The notes under the pieces were generated by a model. That model ran no database searches. It was not told the DNA's origin and saw only the letters and a list, made by a program, of their open reading frames with translations. The position numbers and the translations under genes are program-made. From Rugalucina vietnamica (lineage: Eukaryota; Mollusca; Bivalvia; Lucinida; Lucinidae), in NCBI GenBank assembly GCA_964017185.1, contig OZ024875.1, positions 60,383,043 through 60,447,042 on the forward strand: a stretch of DNA of 64,000 nucleotides. Reading direction: 5' to 3'. Shown here in pieces: positions 26,520 through 61,784 of this stretch. How positions within the stretch are numbered: position 1 is the first letter of the stretch; the number at the start of each line of letters is the position of its first letter.

Positions 26520-26746
26520 GGCCCCAATTTTTCAAGTTCAGCTCAGCTGAGCATGAAATTTTAACTGCTGATAAATGCTGAAATAGTAAAAAATTGTGGA
26601 AAATCAAGGATCAAAACTCAAAAACTAGTAATTTATCCTGCTTATAAATGTTACATATAATTGTTGGCATTTTACCATTTATGAGCAGGATAAATTTTAG
26701 TCTCAGCTGAGTTGAGCATGAAATAAGTTTTATAACCTCGGGACCT
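26520..26746. mobile_element. MITE, CCCGAGGTTATAAAACTT family, copy 2
   Basis: The right end AAGTTTTATAACCTCGGGAC is intact. The middle has ATCCTGCTTATAAATGTTA against TACCATTTATGAGCAGGAT, and CAGCTGAGTTGAGCATGAA against TTCAGCTCAGCTGAGCATG. Confidence 0.7.
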
Positions 26747-27870
26747 GGTATTCCATATGACATGTCATGACATGTTGTCTTTAGAGCAAGCCATCCAAAG
26801 ATAAACAAATCCCCATTATGGCAAAATTTTAGTTAATTGTGAATTTATTTCTGTTTTGTTTTGTGTCTCATTATGATTTGTGTTTATTTTAATACAGTCT
26901 GTATAGTTAGCTCACTGATGTAAATACTCTGACTCAGAACTGCTGTATAGTTATAGTTGTTATTTTTGAAAGAATATATGTGTTTTGTAATTTATATTAA
27001 TTGTTAAAGGTTATAGGTAAAGTTTCATTGTAATAAACAGTGATATATTTTTCTAAGAATTAATATTTATATAACATCAACATGTACAGAGGCAATTCTA
27101 AAAGATACAACTCAGGATTATGAAGCTTTATTAACTAAGCCTTTACATGAAAAAACCTGCGGTTGGGCTTTCTGTGAAGGTCAAGCAACATAGAATTTCT
27201 GACCAGGTTTGACTCAATTCATCGTGTATGACAGACACCTTTATTATGATGTTATCGGCATCATTCCAATTCAAAGACTTAATTGTACATACACTGTTTA
27301 CACCATTTGTTAGGAATACTGTTTTGCATTTATAAATCATCAGTTTTCAAAATCCGAAGCTATTGATACATAGCTTCCAAAAGAATTTCTTGCCTAGAAG
27401 TCAGTATAATTCTTGAGATGCAATGGAATTATACTGTCTATGTAGCAAAAAAGAGGGCGGGAGGGGGGTGGGGGACACCTGTCGAGGCTCATACTGAAAG
27501 GGGCTAATGTATATGCTTAATTAATATGTGCTACTTTTAAGCATGAATGGACATTAATCTTTATAAATATTGTTGAACATTCAAAGACTAAATCTATGTT
27601 ACGTTAACAATGAAATATATAGCTTTATAATTATACTTCAATTTTTTGAAATTTTGTTATTCTTTATAATCCAAGAAATAGCAAGAATGCAACTGTCATT
27701 TGTCACAGCATTTCAGCAAGCTGAATCTGGCTTCATGAACCTGGTTGGAAGCAGGCCAAGATATTGTGCTTTATCATGAGAGTACCTGTCTTTAGCACAA
27801 ACATTTATACAATGGCGAATATCAGCTGCAGACTATGCCTTTTGTTTTCCCTGCAATCCCCCAACTTCTG
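26747..27870. other. No gene seen; possible MITE remnant
   Basis: AT-rich. Around 27330-27490 pieces such as ACTGTCTATGTAGCAAAAA and CGAGGCTCATACT resemble a badly eroded GAGCCGCC MITE. No gene seen. Confidence 0.3.
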
Positions 27871-27874
27871 CAGG

Positions 27875-28030
27875 GGTGCGGTGGTCTACTAGAGTAGAGG
27901 ACTAGAGAGAGAACTTGGGTTTGATACCTAGGTACCACCACTGATTTGTATCTATAAGCAAGACACTTTAAGCTCCTCCGTCCAGATATGACTGAAAATT
28001 GTTGACAGGGATTTTAAGCTACTATACCAT
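27875..28030 (+). mobile_element. SINE-like repeat, head plus core
   Basis: GGTGGTCTACTAGAGTAGAGGACT and GGGTTTGATACC look like a decayed tRNA head; AAGCAAGACACTTTAAGCTCC and ATGACTGAAAATTGTTGACAGGG match the core of 7505-7715. Confidence 0.5.
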
Positions 28031-28329
28031 TAGGTATTTTATATAGCATTAAGAGTCTCACTTCAGCTTGTCTCTGCTCAAAAGACCTCCAGTAAATCTT
28101 TGTTTGCATGTCAGTGACACTGGCATATGACTAGTCATTTAGGGTCCATCTTTTCGCACTGGGATGAACCATCAAAACCTTTAGAACAAGTAACTTGTCA
28201 AGCTTTTAATCCCATTTTCAAGGGGGGTAATATGTCTACATTGTGATAGGCTGAGAGGTAAAAATACAATACTGGATTCAACAACCATTTCATTCAGAGA
28301 TTGACTTAACCTGCATAATTCTGCCTGAA

Positions 28330-28690
28330 ACAGGTCAACACGTTATTGACAAAATATTCAAATATGCCCCAAGAATACGAGAACTCCTTCTTCCCGTCAA
28401 CCATCAGACTGTGGAACCATCTACCCGACTGACTGCTGCCGAATCCCTTGATGTCTTCAAAGCAGGGATATCAGCCGCCATAAAGCCATAGACTACAAGG
28501 TGCTTATATCCTGTTTTTAGCTTGTTTTAACCAGTCTGGACCACTTGCCATGTGTATATAGTTTTAACCACCAGTGCGATAATGCTGGAGCCACCAGTTT
28601 AGCACTTTAATGGGAAGAAGAATAACAACTACTCCGAGAGGAGGTGTGCCGAGACCGGCAGAATTTATGTACAACAACAATGGCGTCTAC
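28330..28690 (+). mobile_element. LINE 3' end fragment (CR1/L2/Jockey-like)
   Basis: Peptide pieces ENSFFPSTIRLWNHLP and SLDVFKAGISAAIKP are typical of the C-terminus of these LINE reverse transcriptase proteins. A one-base frame change separates them. The 3' UTR with GTGCGATAATGCTGGAGCC and an ACAACAACAA tail follows. Confidence 0.7.
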
Positions 28691-28968
28691 TTACTTGTAT
28701 ACCGGTAATCTACATGTTATCTACAGGTTGAATTAAAGTCCCATATTTAAAGCTCATCTGTACTTGTTATTGTGTACAAAGTGAAACAGTTATCATATGG
28801 CAAGACATTTCACGCACTCGATAAAGATACCTGCGGTGACCCTATGAAGGCAGGCTTTGGATACAAGACAATACAAGCGGACAATTTTGTCTGTATGAAA
28901 AAATTATCTCAACACCGGTTTCGAAATCCGTGAAAATCTGATTCTTGCAAAATTGCTACTGTTTAGGT

Positions 28969-29120
28969 CATAGGGGCCCGTCGCGCTTTTTGGTTGATTT
29001 GTGACACATATTAAGCGAAAACAGGTATACATAGTAAAAATATTGACATTTTTACTATGTATACCTGTTTTCGCTTAATATGTGTCACAAATCAACCAAA
29101 AAGCGCGACGGGCCCCTATG
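28969..29120. mobile_element. Near-perfect 73-bp palindrome, foldback element with 8-bp target duplication
   Basis: Arms 28969-29041 and 29048-29120 are, by eye, exact reverse complements around a 6-nt spacer ATTGAC. Outer ends are CATAGGGGCCCGTCGCGC and its complement. GTTTAGGT flanks both sides (28961-28968 and 29121-29128), the size expected for hAT or P superfamily insertion. Confidence 0.85.
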
Positions 29121-29205
29121 GTTTAGGTAAGTATGGGATAATTATTGGCTCATCATACAGTATTTTATTTGATTAACAGGTGAAACTGTAACCGGTCGAT
29201 CGAGT

Positions 29206-29277
29206 GGCTCGGTAGCTCAGTGGTAGAGTGCTCGCACGGTAAGCGAGAGACCCTGGGTTCGAGTCCCGGTCGGGCCA
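29206..29277 (+). tRNA. tRNA-like SINE head 1 (probably not a functional tRNA)
   Basis: 72-nt cloverleaf with 7-, 4-, 5- and 5-bp stems and intact pol III A and B boxes. C33 in the anticodon loop and the shared SINE body argue against decoding function; pol III transcription remains plausible. Confidence 0.35.
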
Positions 29278-29442
29278 CGTTCTTTTTCCGCCCCTGTGAC
29301 ATTTGGTGGCTCAGTGTGTGTCCGTGCTCGGGCTGCGAGCAGCAACTTGAAAGAGACTGTCTCGTCGGTTCCGGCATGGTTCCGAGCAGATTCGGGGAAT
29401 AATCTAATTAAGCAGGGGGAAATTGTAACTGGTCGATCGAGT

Positions 29443-29514
29443 GGCTCGGTAGCTCAGTGGTAGAGTGCTCGCACGGTAAGCGAGAGACCCTGGGTTCGAG
29501 TCCCGGTCTGGCCA
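29443..29514 (+). tRNA. tRNA-like SINE head 2 (probably not a functional tRNA)
   Basis: Same cloverleaf as head 1 with a single change near the 3' end (GGTCTGGCCA). Same reasons for caution. Confidence 0.35.
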
Positions 29515-29645
29515 CGTTCTTTTTCCGCCCCTGTGACAAAACGTCAAACTGACAATACCACACCAGGGGGGATGGGGCTTGACCGGAGGGTAGTCCCGAG
29601 CTCTCACTGTAGACTTAAAAGCAAATTGTTTAGTTATGGTATAGA

Positions 29646-30935
29646 CAGGTACAATATTATTGTTTACATTATTTGACCTTGACCTCGATGACGTAGTGCG
29701 CGTTGCATTGTGGTTAAAACTTTCACTTCCGGGTGGCAAAAACATTTCCGGTTCAATGTTGTTTACATACATTACTGAGTTTAAATTAAAGTAAAATGTG
29801 TGCCACCATCCTAATCAGGGAACAACGATGACATTTAAATACAAAATTACAAATAATTTTTTGCCTTTGGCTCTTTTATAAAGAATTTAATTTCTCACAC
29901 CTTGGGCAAACGATGTTGGATACGCGCGCAAACGAAAATATGTATTACTTAAATATGACTTATAATTAAATAACAATTTGCGCCATTATGCGGCCACGTC
30001 TGCAATCAGACTAAAAATTCATTCATAATGGAAAAAATAATAAATAAAAAAATAAATAAATAAAAATAGGTAATAAACAATTAAATAAATAATTAGTTCT
30101 TTTTCCGACCTTGTTTGTACCGAGCCTTACATAAATAAAAGTGCGTTTATCTTAGCGCTTTTTATGAAGAATTTTTGCTCCTTTTTCTCCATCTTTTTCA
30201 TTCTTAAGAATATATCAATTAATTAATTAATTAATTAATTATATTTGAATAATCAAATTGAAATATAACTAAGTCCAGTTTAAATAATAACTATTCAAAG
30301 GCTATACACATATTGATGATCATAATTAATTTGAAAGAAACGCTGTTTCAGCTACTGAAGACAGTTTTATGACACCTCAAATTATGATGCCCATAATCAT
30401 GATAGTCGGCTTCTTTAATTATTATTTATTACACCCTCTTCAAAGAAATGACACATTCTTGGGGTACTATATGAATGAAAGGGATTAATGAGTCCCCGGG
30501 GCAGCCGGCGTGTGTGTTAAGTCGGTCGAACAGGTGTTGATATCGCATGGATTAGATCTATGATTCCAGTGTCGTAAATAAAAATGGATACACTTCAAAA
30601 AGTTATTATAACTTGTGCATACATGTGATACCTCCCTCATCATCAGGGAGACTCCAGGAAATGAGCCATAAAATTGCTAAAAATTCTTTAAAAAAGTACC
30701 ACTTTTTGACAAAAATTCAAAATCTCCCTGAAATCAATTAGGAATTTTCCTATATATTCTATACATTTTTCAAGAATCTCCCTGAAATGGAAGAAAAATC
30801 TCCCTGATTCCTCTTTGAAACTCATCACATGTATGCTTGTGGATAAATTATATTTATTCCACGGACTGAAAAAAGTGTTAGTGTTTTTATTATTTCACCG
30901 CATGCAAGACATAATTAAATCATGTGCTCTTGAGA

Positions 30936-30977
<42 letters not shown>

Positions 30978-31415
30978 ACCCAATTTCTAACGGCTTAAGT
31001 TTTTGTTTTTTTTTTTTTCATAAAACTCGTTTTTCATAAAACTTAAACTTGCTTCAAACACGGCTCAAACACGGAAATTATTCAATGTTGATATCTGATT
31101 TCTACCGTATAAAAACAAACTTTTGATTGACTGAGATGCAAACCTTTTTAATCCCGCACGGGAAGTAAACGCTAAATACTTATAATACTAAACTAGTAAT
31201 GCGCTAAAATATTTGGAAATGTAATTTGTTATGAACAAGTAATATTTTGACATTATTTTACATTTGTAATACATCAAAACATTACAATTCATTACACATT
31301 CATTGAACTGGGGTCGCTTTTTTGCCACCCGGAAGTGGAAAGAAGTCACGTGAAAGTCACCTGACTTACCTGGATAATATAGACCACGTGGGTTGTGACG
31401 TATTGTTTGTATCTG
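29646..31415 (-). mobile_element. 1.6-kb non-autonomous DNA transposon, copy 2, inverted, inside the LINE
   Basis: Ends GACAGGTACAA and TTGTATCTGTG. It is flanked by TATA on each side (29642-29645 and 31416-31419); removing the element and one TATA restores the LINE codons GGT ATA TGT GGA. Closely matches copy 1 in reverse over its whole length, apart from small indels and a 219-bp insertion. Contains (GA)n at 30939-30977. Confidence 0.85.
30618..30836. mobile_element. 219-bp MITE inside copy 2
   Basis: Absent from copy 1. TIRs are CATACATGTGAT and ATCACATGTATG. TTGTG duplicates at 30613-30617 and 30837-30841, matching the single TTGTG of the empty site in copy 1. The interior repeats ATCTCCCTGAAAT. 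Confidence 0.85.
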
Positions 31416-31534
31416 TGTATATGTGGAAAGACATTGGAATGGATAAATGCTTTTTTGTGCTTCAGGCAGCAAAGGGTAGTAGTTAATGGTGTTAAATCTG
31501 ACTGGGCCCCTGTTGTGTCTGGTGTCCCTCAGGG

Positions 31535-32440
31535 CACAGGCGCTTGAAGTTATGGCCATAAATCATAAAAATAATGCTTCAAAAAAGTGTGTACATCGAG
31601 GTCTACATTGCAATACGAAGTATTGCCAGGTGTGCAAGCCACGTTTTAGGAGCCATTTCGTAGTGGCATTTCCGGCAAGGTTCTTGGAGTCGGAGCAAAT
31701 GTTGCACGGCAACCTAAAACGTTCGATTGCAAAATCAAAATGGATTCAATCAGCTCCTACCTAACACTTCTTTGTCTGTCTAGACAAAAGAAATCATGGA
31801 TAATCCTTTAAATGTCCATTTTATAAACGTTTTTCATGATATTTGTCAAGTCGTGTTGTTTTTATTGACAGTGTGTTTTCATGTCGTCACAGTGCGTGCG
31901 GTGACGTCCTGTTTTGCATTTCCCCATGTAACGCCTCACAGACGTAGCGCGTGACGTTTGACGCATTCAAAACAACAAACAAAAGTGGAAGTCGTTTTTC
32001 AAGCGCATTGGAATGCAAAAAAGTGTTTTGGAATAACCTTTTAGATGATGAAGAAGTGAGCAAAGAATTTATTCTTGGCTACCTTGATTATTACGTAAAT
32101 AAATTTAAACCACGTCTGGCAGCAGTGTTCATTCACTGCGGAAACAAGAGCCAAACCGGAACTTACTGAGCGAATGGCTAGGAAAATTTGGACAGAAATT
32201 TTAAAGTTCCCACTACGTCTGCTAGCGAGCAGATTCGAAAAAGTTATCCATGCCTCCGAGAAGCTCATGATCTGATTCTTCAGAGGAAAAAAAGGAAACC
32301 TCCGTACAGCGTCAGGTAAGGTCGCAAAAGAACCTCCAATTTTAGCATGTTTTACTTGCATACCTGGCAATACCTATGTAGACACTATTGTTTTAGGGTA
32401 TGTATTTTATGATGTATGGTAATAACTTCAAGCGCCTGTG
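31535..32440. mobile_element. 906-bp DNA transposon inside LINE RT
   Basis: TIRs CACAGGCGCTTGAAGTTAT and ATAACTTCAAGCGCCTGTG (19 bp, perfect). CTCAGGG is duplicated at 31528-31534 and 32441-32447, and the LINE reads VPQG-TVLG across the empty site. A 7-8 bp duplication fits hAT or P-like enzymes. Internal frames (for example 31951-32169) carry no domain I know. Confidence 0.85.
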
Positions 32441-33420
32441 CTCAGGGCACCGTTCTTGGTCCATTGTTGTTCTCCTTGTACATAAATGACATACCCCTTG
32501 GCATTGACTCTCAAATCAGGCTTTTTGCTGATGACTGTGTTTGTTACCGTGAAATTAGAACAGTAGAAGATATGTTGAAACTTCAGAAAGACATTGACCT
32601 TTTAGGGAGCTGGGCCCGAAAATGGGGCATGAGATTTCAACCTGTCAAATGCTACATGATGCAGCTGACAAACAAGCGGATAAATAAAATTGAGGCCTCG
32701 TACACCCTCGAGGGAACGGTATTGGAAAATGTTGATAGCATTAAATATCTAGGTGTAACAATTACAAATGACCTCAAGTGGAATACACATATCAATAATA
32801 TCTACAGAACACTTGGATTCTTGAGGAGAAACTTATTTTCTTGCCCCCAAGATGTTAAAGAAGCAGCTTATAAAGGACTGGTGCGCCCAGTCCTGCAATA
32901 TGGAAGTTCTGTTTGGGATCCTCATACTAAATGCCTCCAGGAGGAATTGGAGAAGGTACAGAATCGTGCCGCTAGATTTGTAACTAGGAATTATACTTTC
33001 GAGGAAGGTAGTATGACTGGCATTCTTGAACAACTCAAATGGGAATCTCTCAAGAAAAGGAGGACGGATAATCGACTTATATTACTATACAAAGGTCTGA
33101 AGGGTAAAGCCAGAATACCTACAGATGACCTTATCCCAAAGACTAGGCGTTGTAGAAATAGCCACTCCAAGGCATTTCAGCTTCCATCTGCTAGTATAGA
33201 GGCCTATAAATGTAGTTTCTTTCCCCAGACTATCAGGGACTGGAATGACCTCCCTGACTCTCTGTTTTCTACTGCTGAAATGTCAGATGATTGTGTGTCC
33301 AAGTTCGCTTCACTCGTGCGTTCAAGGGACTAATTTCTCCCCCATCCGAACCCCCTGGTGAAATAATGTCATTTGGCGTGTCACCAGTAAACTATTCAGA
33401 TTCAGATTCAGATTCAGACT

Positions 33421-33590
33421 CACAAGACTCAGAGAAGTAAATTTAGACACATAATCATCTGACAATTCAGCAGAGGAGATCAGAGAATCAGGGAGTTCAT
33501 TCCAATCTCTAATGGTCTGGGGGAAGAAACTGTGTCAATAGGCAGTTGTACTTGCTTAAGGTATCTGAAATGCCGCTTTCTAGTCAACTC
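33421..33590 (-). mobile_element. Second LINE 3' fragment, tail-to-tail with the first
   Basis: On the minus strand it reads SFFPQTIRDWNELPDSLIS and SDDYVSKFTSL, the same family C-terminus as the LINE ending at 33420. An in-frame stop precedes the block. Confidence 0.75.
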
Positions 33591-33772
33591 GTACCTAAGT
33601 TAACTCGTACCTTAGTCAGCTCGTACCTACTTTTGGTCAACTCGTACCTGATCTTTGGTCAACTCGTACCTGTTTTGGTCAACTCGTACCTATTTTGGTT
33701 AACTCGTACCTATTTTTGGTTAACTCGTAAAGTCGTACCTTAGTCAACTCGTACCTATGTAGATAGGTACGA
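33588..33772. repeat. Minisatellite, GTCAACTCGTACCT units
   Basis: About nine imperfect copies of a 20-25 bp unit containing GTYAACTCGTACCT and a TTTTGG spacer. Confidence 0.85.
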
Positions 33773-33776
33773 GGTA

Positions 33777-33876
33777 GGACGGAAGGAAGGAATGTCAGAA
33801 GGAAGGAAGGAAGGAATGAATGACAGAAGGAAGGAAGGAAGGAAGGATGAATGACAGAAGGAAGGAAGGAAGGAAG

Positions 33877-33971
<95 letters not shown>
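33777..33971. repeat. (GGAA)n and (GATA)n microsatellites
   Basis: Interrupted AAGGAAGG runs to about 33876, then some 23 GATA units to 33971, ending about 50 bases before the acceptor of the first copine coding exon. Confidence 0.9.
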
Positions 33972-33972
<1 letters not shown>

Positions 33973-34049
33973 TGTGCCTCATATAATAGTGAAATGTATT
34001 GATGTGCTACTATTAATTTTCAGGACTTTGATTGATAAAGACAGTTACA

Positions 34050-59266
<25,217 letters not shown>

Positions 59267-59291
59267 GTAAGTTACTGCCCCTTACTTTTGA

Positions 59292-59535
59292 TATATGAGC
59301 CGCCTCGTGGGAAAACCAACAATGTGGTTTCCGAACAGGTCTGACACAAACCGGCCTGTACAAGCACAGAAAAGAGCTAGAAGCTAGAAATTTTGGATTT
59401 AAGAAGAAGAGGAATTGTGCTATCCGAGTAGTGAAAACAAAGGCGCTGATCAGCTTCGCGGCTACTGCGAAGCTGATCTGCGTCTTTGTTTTTCTCCTAT
59501 GCAGATTGTTGGTTTTCCCATGAGGTGGCTCATAT
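59292..59535 (+). mobile_element. GAGCCGCC foldback MITE, copy 16 (orientation A)
   Basis: ATATGAGCCGCCTCGTGGGA to CCCATGAGGTGGCTCATAT; starts 25 bases after the copine exon 17 donor. Confidence 0.85.
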
Positions 59536-59609
59536 GTTTGTAAAAAAAGAAGCAAAAACTGTCACATGCAACAACAGCAAAATTAAACTTTCCTTTTAGA
59601 TTAATTAAG

Positions 59610-59742
59610 AAATAATTTTACTTTACGGTGAGTTATCTTTGATTAATGTGTGATGTTAGAGGTCAGATTGTGATGTATTAATTCACGACAGCACAGCCGG
59701 ATTGAATTAAAGATAATTCACCGTAAAGTAAAATTATTTCAA
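59610..59742. mobile_element. Foldback MITE, TTTACTTTACGGTGA family, 133 bp
   Basis: GAAATAATTTTACTTTACGG at the left and CCGTAAAGTAAAATTATTTC at the right are perfect inverted repeats that continue to TTATCTTT / AAAGATAA. Confidence 0.8.
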
Positions 59743-60220
59743 TTCTAACAAGTCTAATAAATAATTGCTTACATTCTAAAACATTTTCCAGTGGACTCAT
59801 TCTCTGTGGACAAGAATGTTTATGTGCGACGTCATAAAATGCCACCTTATGCGTGTAATTTTGTTTACAGCTGACATTTCTATCAGGTTCAATTGGAAAG
59901 ACGATAATGTTGTGTAAGAATGTCACATATATGATTTGCTGTGAATATCTATAGTTTGTAGCATAGTACACAGTACTTAAGCTGTGCAGTTTCTTAAAAA
60001 CAAGTTAATTTTGAAACATATGAAGTGTGGAATAGGAGAAGACCATTCTTTGCAATCAACAATAGTCGATTAAAAAGTTAACAAAACACCTTTCATTTCT
60101 GAATTTTTTTATCTGCCTCTATTTACTGAGTTGATCATTGTTTGATCATAAACACGTGCCAACATTCTTAATCTTTGAGGAATACAGACATACTATACCC
60201 AGTCTGAAAACTCGTCCATG
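59743..60220. other. No exon seen in 3' part of copine intron
   Basis: I searched by eye for the final copine exon (RDIVQFVPFR-like) in all frames here and downstream and did not find it. Confidence 0.45.
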
Positions 60221-60226
60221 CAATAT

Positions 60227-60372
60227 ACAGAACCTATATATAGCACCTTCAAAAAATGATGAAAAGTCATTGGTAAAGTTTTGATAATTTAAACATTTTT
60301 AGCTCGACTGCACGAAGTATACAGAACCAATATATAGCACCTTCAAAAAATGATGAAAAGTCATTGGTAAAG
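60227..60372. repeat. 94-bp tandem duplication
   Basis: ACAGAACCTATATATAGCACC at 60227 recurs at 60321 as ACAGAACCAATATATAGCACC, both followed by AAAATGATGAAAAGTCATTG. The second copy is interrupted by the next element. Confidence 0.75.
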
Positions 60373-61754
60373 CCTAGGTTACATTTGCCCTACGATTAAC
60401 TTGCGATGATCGTACGATGCCACTTTTTGCATTTTCGTGCGGTCTCCGCAGGGTGACTCTACGATGCCCCTACGATTCTACGGCTTCCTACGACTTCCTA
60501 CGGCTTCCTACGATCTACGTAGCCTCTACGATTTTGTAGTAGTCTGCACTTTTACAAATTTTTGAAATCGTAAGACCGTAGCCCGTAGACACGTCGTAGG
60601 TAGCATCATCGTACGGGCGCCTTACGGAAACCGTGCGATGATCGTGCGGTCACCGCACGGTTTTATGATAATTTGGGGACTAAAATAACAAGATAATCGT
60701 AGACCTTTAGGGTGATCGTGCGGCATCCGTACGGTTATATCACAGGTTTTTTTAAAATCGTACGGACACCTAACATCGTACGGCTATCGTAGGGAGACCG
60801 CAAGAAATCGTAAGGACTCCTCATGGCCATCGCACGGGCTCCGTACGATTTCAACTTAAAGTGTGCGGAGACCCTTTGATTTCCCTACGATCACCAAACA
60901 GTTCCGACTCAGGACATCGAAGAAAGCTAGAACAAGAAATCGAACGATCCTCGTATGAATTGTAAACACCTATGTCGTAGCCCATAATCACATTCGATTT
61001 GTAAAAAATCGAAAGGGAAATCGCGGACCGAAAAATCGTACAATGATCGGGGCAAATGTAACCTACTAGGCATGACCCCTTGCGGCCTTTCTACGATCAC
61101 TGTACGATTTTTGTTCCCAAATTATCATAAAAAATCGTGCGGTGACCGCTCGATTATCGCAGGGTATCCGTACGGTGCCCGCATGATGCCCTACGACGTG
61201 TCTACGGTCTACGGTCTTACGATTTTAAAATTTGTAATAGTGCAGACTATTACAAGATCGTAGAGGCTACGGAGATCGTAGGAAGTTGTAGAATCGTAGG
61301 GACATCGTAAGGTCACCCTGCGGAGTCCGCACGAAAATGCAAAAAATGGCATCGTACGATCATCGCAAGCTAATCGTAGGCCAAATGTAACCAAGGCATC
61401 AGTCAGAAGTCCAAGGGACTCCGTACGATATCCACTAACAGTCTGCGGAGACCCTACGACTACCGTGCGGCCTCCTTGCGTTTTGTATCAAAACGTATAG
61501 GGACTCCGTACGGACAACGCACGGGATCCGTACGATATCTACGTATTATCTGCGGAGACATACGACTGCCGTACGATCGCCTTGCGTTTTTGTATGAGAA
61601 CGTCGACAAATGGCAGATCAAAAAATCGCACGATGCCCGTATGAATTGTTAACACATACGTCGTAGCCCACGATCTCCTACGATGTCTAAAAATCGTAGA
61701 GAAAATCGCAGACCGAAAAATCGTACGATGATCGGGGCAAATGTAACCTAGGCT
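60373..61754. mobile_element. CpG-dense GATCGTACG transposon, 1.38 kb
   Basis: Outer ends CCTAGGTTACATTTGCCC and GGGCAAATGTAACCTAGG; TAAAG lies on both sides, and the neighbouring duplicated copy shows the uninterrupted site. The interior is packed with CGTACGAT, CGTGCGGT and TCCTACGA words on both strands. Inner end-like sequences at about 61052-61067 and 61379-61397 suggest a composite of two or three related elements. No coding frame. Confidence 0.8.
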
Positions 61755-61784
61755 TAAAGTTTTGATAATTTAAATATTTTTAGC

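Larger units (their letters stand above)
29178..29610 (+). mobile_element. Tandem pair of tRNA-derived SINEs
   Basis: Two tRNA-like heads, 29206-29277 and 29443-29514, lie 237 bases apart and are nearly identical, including the upstream GGTCGATCGAGT and downstream TTCTTTTTCCGCCCCTGTGA. Each folds as a cloverleaf with A box TAGCTCAGTGG and B box GGTTCGAGTCC. The anticodon loop ACGGTAA has C, not U, at position 33 and would give anticodon GGT. Confidence 0.75.
29612..33420 (+). mobile_element. 5'-truncated LINE split by two DNA transposons
   Basis: LINE pieces are 29612-29649, 31416-31534 and 32441-33420. The frame reads RLKSKLFSYG, then CGKTLEWINAFLCFRQQRVV and VVSGVPQG, then TVLGPLLFSLYINDI, LFADDC (catalytic ADD), the thumb, and a C-terminal SFFPQTIRDWNDLPDS domain, with a stop at 33333. 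The family is CR1/L2/Jockey-like. The 5' part (endonuclease and early RT) is missing. The tail is a short 3' UTR plus (ATTCAG)n at about 33396-33419. Both insertions fall inside the RT frame and the frame is intact across their target sites, so the LINE was fairly young when hit. Confidence 0.85.

Noticed and set aside
29206-29277. Functional tRNA-Thr(GGT) gene
   Set aside because: C at position 33, a duplicate with a SINE body and several decayed relatives point to a SINE head. Listed with low confidence as tRNA-like only.
29404-29772. 122-codon minus-strand frame across SINE and transposon
   Set aside because: It runs through a SINE, a LINE sliver and the end of the 1.6-kb element, and the shared part also appears at 3490-3634 as part of that element. 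No gene.
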